Shown piece after piece: positions 60,390 through 64,000 of a DNA stretch of 64,000 nt. The stretch comes from Nocardioides agariphilus (GTDB taxonomy: Bacteria; Actinomycetota; Actinomycetes; Propionibacteriales; Nocardioidaceae). The DNA is taken from positions 1 through 64,000 of the forward strand of contig NZ_JADKPO010000017.1 in assembly GCF_015352445.1 (NCBI RefSeq). Direction: 5' to 3'. The notes beneath the pieces are model-generated. The model saw only the letters and a program-made list of their open reading frames with translations. It made no database searches and had not been told where the DNA came from. The stretch's first letter is position 1, and each line of letters begins with the position of its first letter. Both the position numbers and the translations under genes were made by a program.

Positions 60390-61865
60390 ATGACCAGTTC
60401 CCACCAGGGCCGTCACCGGGTCGTCGTCATCGGGTCAGGGTTCGGTGGCCTGTTCGGCGCCAAGGCACTCAAGCGCGCCGACGTCGACATCACCTTGATC
60501 GCCCGCACCAGCCACCACCTGTTCCAGCCGCTGCTCTACCAGGTGGCCACCGGCATCTTGTCCCAAGGCGAGATCGCCCCCTCGACCCGCGAGATCCTCG
60601 CCGGTCAGGACAACGTGAAGGTGCTGTTGGGCGAGGTCACCGAGATCGACCTCGAGGCCCGCACGGTCACCTCGGACGTGCTCGGCCGCCGACTGGTCAC
60701 GCCGTACGACTCGCTGCTCGTGGCTGCCGGAGCCGCTCAGTCGTACTTCGGCAACGACCACTTCGCCGAGGACGCCCCCGGCATGAAGAGCATCGACGAC
60801 GCCCTCGAGCTGCGGGGCCGCATCTTCGGTGCCTTCGAGATGGCCGAGCTCGCCGCGAGCCAGGGCGAGGACGTCGACCACCTCCTGACGTTCGTCGTGG
60901 TCGGAGCCGGTCCCACGGGAGTGGAGATGGCCGGCCAGATCGCCGAGCTGTCCCATCGCACCCTCAAGCGCGACTTCCGCGCGATCAACAGCCGCCAGGC
61001 CCGGGTCATCCTGCTCGACGCCGCGCCCCAGGTGCTGCCGCCGTTCGGCAAGAAGCTCGGGGAGCGCACCCGACGGGACCTCGAGAAGCTCGGCGTCGAG
61101 GTGATCTTGGGCGGCATGGTCACCGACCTCGACGAGCGTGGCATCGACGTGGCGTACAAGGACGGGCGATCCGAGCGCATCCCCGCGGCCACCAAGATCT
61201 GGGCTGCCGGCGTGCAGGCCAGCTCGCTGGGCCAGCAGCTGGCCGCCCAGTCCGGAGCCCCCCTCGACCGCGCCGGCCGGATCAGCGTCAACCCCGACCT
61301 CACGCTGCCGGGCCATCCCGAGGTGTTCGTGGTCGGCGACATGATCGCCCTCGACAACCTTCCGGGCGTGGCCCAGGTGGCGATCCAGGGAGCCAAGTAC
61401 GCCGCCAAGTCGATCCGGCGCCGGGTGGAGGGCAAGCCTCCGCAGCCCCCGTTCAAGTACTTCGACAAGGGCTCGATGGCGACCATCAGCAGGTTCAAGG
61501 CGGTCGCGTTGATCGGCAGGGTCCGGCTGACCGGGTTCGTGGCCTGGCTCGCGTGGCTCGGTCTGCACCTGATCTACATCACCGGCTTCAAGAGCCAGGT
61601 CACCGCGCTGATGCACTGGTCGGTCTCGTTCGTGGGCCGCGGCAGGTCCGAGCGCACCACCACCGAGCAGCAGATCTACGCCCGAGCGGCGCTCCAGCGG
61701 CTCCGTGGAGGCGCCGCCGACCTGGTGTCGACACCGGGTGCCTACGACCGGGCCCAGGAGATCCTCGAGGTCACCCGCCGTGCCGAGCTGGAGGCGCGTG
61801 CCCTCGAGGAGGCGCGGCTCACCGACTCCGGTGAGCGCGGCCAGAGCCTCGAGCAGAAGGTGTGA
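60390..61865 (+). CDS. Type II NADH dehydrogenase (NDH-2)
   Basis: A 491-residue flavoprotein: FAD motif VIGSGFGGLFGAKAL at 13-27, a second nucleotide-binding motif VVVGAGPTGVEMAGQI near 172 for NADH, and VFVVGDMIAL near 318. The C-terminal segment WLAWLGLHLIYITGFKSQ is the amphipathic/hydrophobic anchor to the membrane. It passes electrons from NADH to menaquinone without pumping protons. The ATG at 60390 has GGAGAGGG directly upstream; the longer frame starting at 60276 was rejected. Confidence 0.9.
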   Translation: MTSSHQGRHRVVVIGSGFGGLFGAKALKRADVDITLIARTSHHLFQPLLYQVATGILSQGEIAPSTREILAGQDNVKVLLGEVTEIDLEARTVTSDVLGRRLVTPYDSLLVAAGAAQSYFGNDHFAEDAPGMKSIDDALELRGRIFGAFEMAELAASQGEDVDHLLTFVVVGAGPTGVEMAGQIAELSHRTLKRDFRAINSRQARVILLDAAPQVLPPFGKKLGERTRRDLEKLGVEVILGGMVTDLDERGIDVAYKDGRSERIPAATKIWAAGVQASSLGQQLAAQSGAPLDRAGRISVNPDLTLPGHPEVFVVGDMIALDNLPGVAQVAIQGAKYAAKSIRRRVEGKPPQPPFKYFDKGSMATISRFKAVALIGRVRLTGFVAWLAWLGLHLIYITGFKSQVTALMHWSVSFVGRGRSERTTTEQQIYARAALQRLRGGAADLVSTPGAYDRAQEILEVTRRAELEARALEEARLTDSGERGQSLEQKV

Positions 61866-61886
61866 GGCGCCCCGCTCGGGTCGGTC

Positions 61887-62351
61887 TCAGGCGACGTGGT
61901 GGTAGGCCTCGAGCAGCCGGGTGAAGGCGCGCGGGTCGACCATGGTCCGATCGATGACGAACGGTGAGTTGGCGGGGCGCTCGATCATCACCCGCCACTT
62001 GTTGCTGCGCGGGCGTCCCTCGGTGCGGATCTTGGTGTAGTGGCTGGTCAGGTCGAACCGCTCGGTGCGGCCGGCCCGCTGGACCTCCAGGATGCCGCCG
62101 TGCACGTGGATGTGCGTCACCGGCGACGCAGCCCATGCGGCCCACAAGATGATGGTGAGCGCACCGATCGTCGCGGCGGTTCCGTAGTCGACCGTGGTGC
62201 GTTCCTCAAAGGCGCGCCAGGAGAAGTACACGGTGGCCACGATGCCGGCCAGGGTGAGCATGCCGATGACGCGCCGGCCGGTGGCGCGCGGCTTGAACTC
62301 CACGGAGTACACGGACTCGTCGACCATCCGACGACCCGTCACGGGGTTCAC
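61887..62351 (-). CDS. Membrane protein of unknown function
   Basis: A 154-residue protein with two hydrophobic helices (RVIGMLTLAGIVATVYFSW, then TIGALTIILWAAW) followed by a soluble beta-rich tail (HIHVHGGILEVQRAG, RWRVMIERP). Proteins of this type are common and uncharacterised in actinobacteria. The GTG at 62351 has GAGGAG seven bases upstream; the open frame continues through the tRNA-proximal repeats, but that extension is an artefact. Confidence 0.7.
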   Translation of the reverse strand: MNPVTGRRMVDESVYSVEFKPRATGRRVIGMLTLAGIVATVYFSWRAFEERTTVDYGTAATIGALTIILWAAWAASPVTHIHVHGGILEVQRAGRTERFDLTSHYTKIRTEGRPRSNKWRVMIERPANSPFVIDRTMVDPRAFTRLLEAYHHVA

Positions 62352-62466
62352 CCCGGACTCCTCGTTCCTCACGGAAAGCAAAATATCCCCATCTGGTGCC
62401 CGTGACAGGCGAACGGCCAAGCTGGTCCGTACCGCTTGGCGGTGGAGTTGTCGTGCGGAACGGTCG

Positions 62467-62562
62467 GTAGGCCCAGTGGTAGGCCCAGTGGTAGGCCCAG
62501 TGGTAGGCCCAGTGGTAGGCCCAGTGGTAGGCCCAGTGGTAGGCCCAGTGGTAGGCCCAGTG
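62467..62562. repeat. Eight tandem copies of a 12-bp repeat from the tRNA-Lys end
   Basis: GTAGGCCCAGTG is repeated eight times without a mismatch. The ninth unit, at 62563-62574 (GTAGGCCCCGTG), is the 3' end of tRNA-Lys itself. The repeat therefore looks like serial duplication of the tRNA 3' terminus outward from the gene. Confidence 0.95.
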
Positions 62563-62563
62563 G

Positions 62564-62636
62564 TAGGCCCCGTGGGACTCGAACCCACAACCTAAGGATT
62601 AAAAGTCCTCAGCTCTGCCAATTGAGCTAGGGGCCC
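62564..62636 (-). tRNA. tRNA-Lys (TTT)
   Basis: Acceptor GGGCCCC pairs with GGGGCCT (first pair G-T), D-arm AGCTCAATTGGCAGAGCT, anticodon loop CTTTTAA with TTT, T-arm GTGGGTTCGAGTCCCAC. Discriminator A. The 12-bp repeats begin at its 3' end. Confidence 0.95.
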
Positions 62637-62884
62637 GCGTCGGGTGCGCGCCCGAGTGTCTCACTCCGGGGATGTGCCGGTGGTTGTCAGGGGGCCTCGC
62701 GTTGGTAATGTGTGCCCCGCATCAGGTGCAAGTTCCAGCAGGTCAAACGCCCGCGGAGTTTGTGATCCGACGGCGTTTCGACCATCGCGAGATCCACTCA
62801 CGCCAGTCGAGGCGGCGTTTCACCGCACCTGGTGCGGGCCGTCGAGGTGACGGCTCACGCCCCGACAAAGGAGTAACGAGCGCA

Positions 62885-63088
62885 ATGGCTCAGGGCACCG
62901 TGAAGTGGTTCAACGCCGAGAAGGGTTTCGGCTTCATCGCGCAGGAGGACGGCGGCGACGACGTCTTCGTGCACTACTCGGCGATCCAGTCCCAGGGCTA
63001 CAAGTCCCTGGACGAGAACCAGAAGGTCGAGTTCGACGTCACCCAGGGACCCAAGGGTCCCCAGGCCGAGAACGTCCGCCCGCTCTGA
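62885..63088 (+). CDS. cspA: Cold shock protein, CspA family
   Basis: A 67-residue single cold-shock domain, normal length. RNP1 is KGFGFIAQ and RNP2 DVFVHYSAI, which bind single-stranded RNA/DNA. AAAGGAG lies before the ATG, about 11 bases away. The upstream gap to tRNA-Lys is about 250 bases and could form the structured leader often seen in cold-shock genes. A strong terminator follows. Confidence 0.97.
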   Translation: MAQGTVKWFNAEKGFGFIAQEDGGDDVFVHYSAIQSQGYKSLDENQKVEFDVTQGPKGPQAENVRPL

Positions 63089-63110
63089 CGGACGGATCAC
63101 CAGCGACTTC

Positions 63111-63143
63111 CACGAGGCCCCGCCCACTGGGCGGGGCCTCGTG
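63111..63143 (+). terminator. Hairpin terminator after cspA
   Basis: CACGAGGCCCCGCCC pairs perfectly with GGGCGGGGCCTCGTG around a three-base loop, 23 bases after the cspA stop. Confidence 0.9.
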
Positions 63144-63322
63144 CCGTCTGACGGACCTCGAGGGGTGTACCGGGTTCGCCTCGTCTATACCGGCTGGTCG
63201 ACTAACGTTTGATCCGTCGGTCAACCGACCACCTGTGGTTTAGGTTCCTACCCTGGGGGAACCATGCTTCGGGGGTAGGGCTGGCAGCGACTGCTGCCAG
63301 GGAAGCTGAGGGGAGTTGAGGC

Positions 63323-63481
63323 GTGCACGACCAGTTCGACGTCACGCTGGAGGATCAGGACCTGCTCCGCGAGGTGGAGTTGACGACCAACCTGATCATC
63401 GCCGCGAGCGAGACCGACGAACACCTGACGGCCGAGGAGATCGACGCCATCTTGGGTGTCGCCCGACCGTCTGCCGGCTGA
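63323..63481 (+). CDS. Small acidic actinobacterial protein (52 residues)
   Basis: A short gene: GTG CAC GAC CAG opens a 52-residue acidic protein with the core LEDQDLLREVELTTNLIIAA and a C-terminal LTAEEIDAILGV. The predicted structure is two helices. Similar small proteins occur in Nocardioides and relatives from memory; the function is unknown. GAGGGGAGTTGAGG lies just before the start. It sits between cspA and the copper-sensing csoR, and a partly CsoR-like TACCCTGGGGGAACC occurs at 63249-63263 upstream. Confidence 0.75.
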   Translation: MHDQFDVTLEDQDLLREVELTTNLIIAASETDEHLTAEEIDAILGVARPSAG

Positions 63482-63510
63482 CGCCTCCGGCTCGTCGACA
63501 CATCGGCGCA

Positions 63511-63529
63511 TATACCCTTGGGGGGTACC
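63511..63529 (+). promoter_or_regulatory. CsoR-type operator before csoR
   Basis: TATACCCTTGGGGGGTACC is a GC-rich dyad of the kind bound by CsoR (TACCC and GGGTA arms). It lies 9-27 bases upstream of the csoR start, so the gene is probably autoregulated and derepressed by Cu(I). Confidence 0.75.
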
Positions 63530-63537
63530 ATGGGAGC

Positions 63538-63828
63538 ATGGCCCACGAGCACGGCTACATCAGCCGCAAGGACGACTACCTGACGCGCCTGCGGCGCATC
63601 GAGGGACAGGCGCGCGGCCTGCAGCGGATGGTCGACGAGGAGAAGTACTGCATCGACATCCTCACCCAGGTGGCTGCGATGACCAAGGCTCTGCATGCCG
63701 TCTCGATCGGCCTGCTGGAGGACCACCTGAACCACTGCGTCGTCGATGCCGCCCGCGCAGGAGACGACGAGGCCCGCGAGAAGGTCGCCGAGGCCACCGA
63801 GGCGATCGCCAGGCTGGTGCGCTCATGA
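63538..63828 (+). CDS. csoR: Copper-sensing repressor CsoR
   Basis: A 96-residue all-helical CsoR/RcnR-family repressor. The Cu(I) ligands are Cys near 38 (EKYCIDIL) and the His/Cys pair in LLEDHLNHC, with typical spacing; RLRRIEGQARGLQRMV is the conserved DNA-binding helix. It would leave its operator when Cu(I) binds, allowing expression of csoR and the copper chaperone gene that overlaps it. Confidence 0.92.
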   Translation: MAHEHGYISRKDDYLTRLRRIEGQARGLQRMVDEEKYCIDILTQVAAMTKALHAVSIGLLEDHLNHCVVDAARAGDDEAREKVAEATEAIARLVRS

Positions 63829-64000
63829 CGACCGTCACGACCACCCTCACCGTCACCGGCATGACCTGCGGCCACTGCGTCGCCTCGGTCACCGAGGAGA
63901 TCAGCGAGATCACCGGGGTCCGGGAGGTCGAGGTGGTCCTCGAGACCGGCCAGGTGACCATCACCAGCGAGGCCCCGCTCGACCCTGCCGACCTCGCGTC
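63825..64000 (+). CDS. copZ: Copper chaperone, CopZ/HMA family (partial)
   Basis: The window ends after 58 codons. The HMA motif is complete: LTVTGMTCGHCVASV, with the Cu(I)-binding MxCxxC in GMTCGHC at about 12-18. The ATG overlaps the csoR stop (ATGA). A P-type copper ATPase may follow outside the window; it is also possible that this is the N-terminal domain of such an ATPase. Confidence 0.85.
   Translation, partial: MTTVTTTLTVTGMTCGHCVASVTEEISEITGVREVEVVLETGQVTITSEAPLDPADLA

Noticed and set aside
62467-62562. CRISPR array
   Set aside because: The repeats are 12 bp, directly adjoining, with no spacers and no cas genes; they derive from the tRNA-Lys end.
62352-62588. Gly-Pro-Thr-Thr repeat protein as an N-terminal extension of the membrane protein
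   Set aside because: It is translation of the tRNA-derived repeats and part of the tRNA; a good start with a ribosome-binding site exists at 62351.

Overview
This is high-GC actinobacterial chromosome. The GC-rich codon use, GTG/TTG starts, an F420-type LLM oxidoreductase, a CsoR/CopZ pair and a small acidic actinobacterial protein near the right end fit a Nocardioides- or Aeromicrobium-like member of the Nocardioidaceae. That placement is inference from protein style; the window has no rRNA.

Layout. (1) 1-1.4 kb: the end of one IS481-family element and a second, probably disabled copy. (2) 1.9-22.3 kb: a plus-strand catabolic island. It has an SsuABC-like importer, a creatinase-like pita-bread hydrolase, two tandem N,N-dimethylformamidase large-subunit homologues, a D-2-hydroxyacid dehydrogenase, a GntR/FCD regulator, a class III aminotransferase, a 970-residue FAD/Fe-S dehydrogenase, a semialdehyde dehydrogenase, a cupin, an SDR, a hydantoinase-like amidohydrolase and an LLM oxidoreductase. 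Five copies of an ATTGT-TG-ACAAT operator, overlapping the -35 boxes, tie its transcription units to the GntR protein. The likely role is import and hydrolysis of an N-substituted or cyclic amide, then transamination and oxidation of the acid product. (3) 22.5-25.3 kb: two different IS256-family elements end to end, the first frameshifted. (4) 25.5-32.3 kb: a DUF305 protein, an FdhF/YdeP-like molybdoenzyme, a methyltransferase, a beheaded MFS gene, an ACT-like small protein and a TetR regulator, closed by an inverted IS256 remnant. (5) 32.4-33.3 kb: tRNA-Phe, tRNA-Glu and a sulfotransferase-like gene. (6) 33.3-56.8 kb: a choline/glycine betaine catabolic locus. (7) 56.9-64 kb: housekeeping and stress genes with tRNA-Asp and tRNA-Lys.

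The betaine locus is the most striking part. Choline would be oxidised by BetA and BetB, betaine imported by an Opu-type ABC system, and the first methyl group removed by a non-pyrrolysine MttB/MtgB-family methyltransferase. The methyl would pass to a corrinoid protein (MtgC-like) and on to tetrahydrofolate (MtgA-like), with a 2Fe-2S/ASKHA protein (RamA/RACo-like) reactivating cobalt. A MetF-like reductase and PurU could take methyl-THF towards formate. Dimethylglycine would be oxidised by a flavin/GcvT-type dehydrogenase passing electrons to the adjacent EtfBA. A DUF1638 protein of unknown function closes the corrinoid operon. Such systems are best known from anaerobes; here they sit among genes of an apparently aerobic actinobacterium.

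Two IclR-family regulators appear to divide control. Paired 15-bp palindromes (TTGCG-N5-CGCAA type) repeated every 19 bp precede betB, the dimethylglycine operon, metF and iclR1-xylB. A different pair (TTCCA-N5-TGGAA, 21-bp period) precedes both mtgB and the iclR2-mtgC operon.
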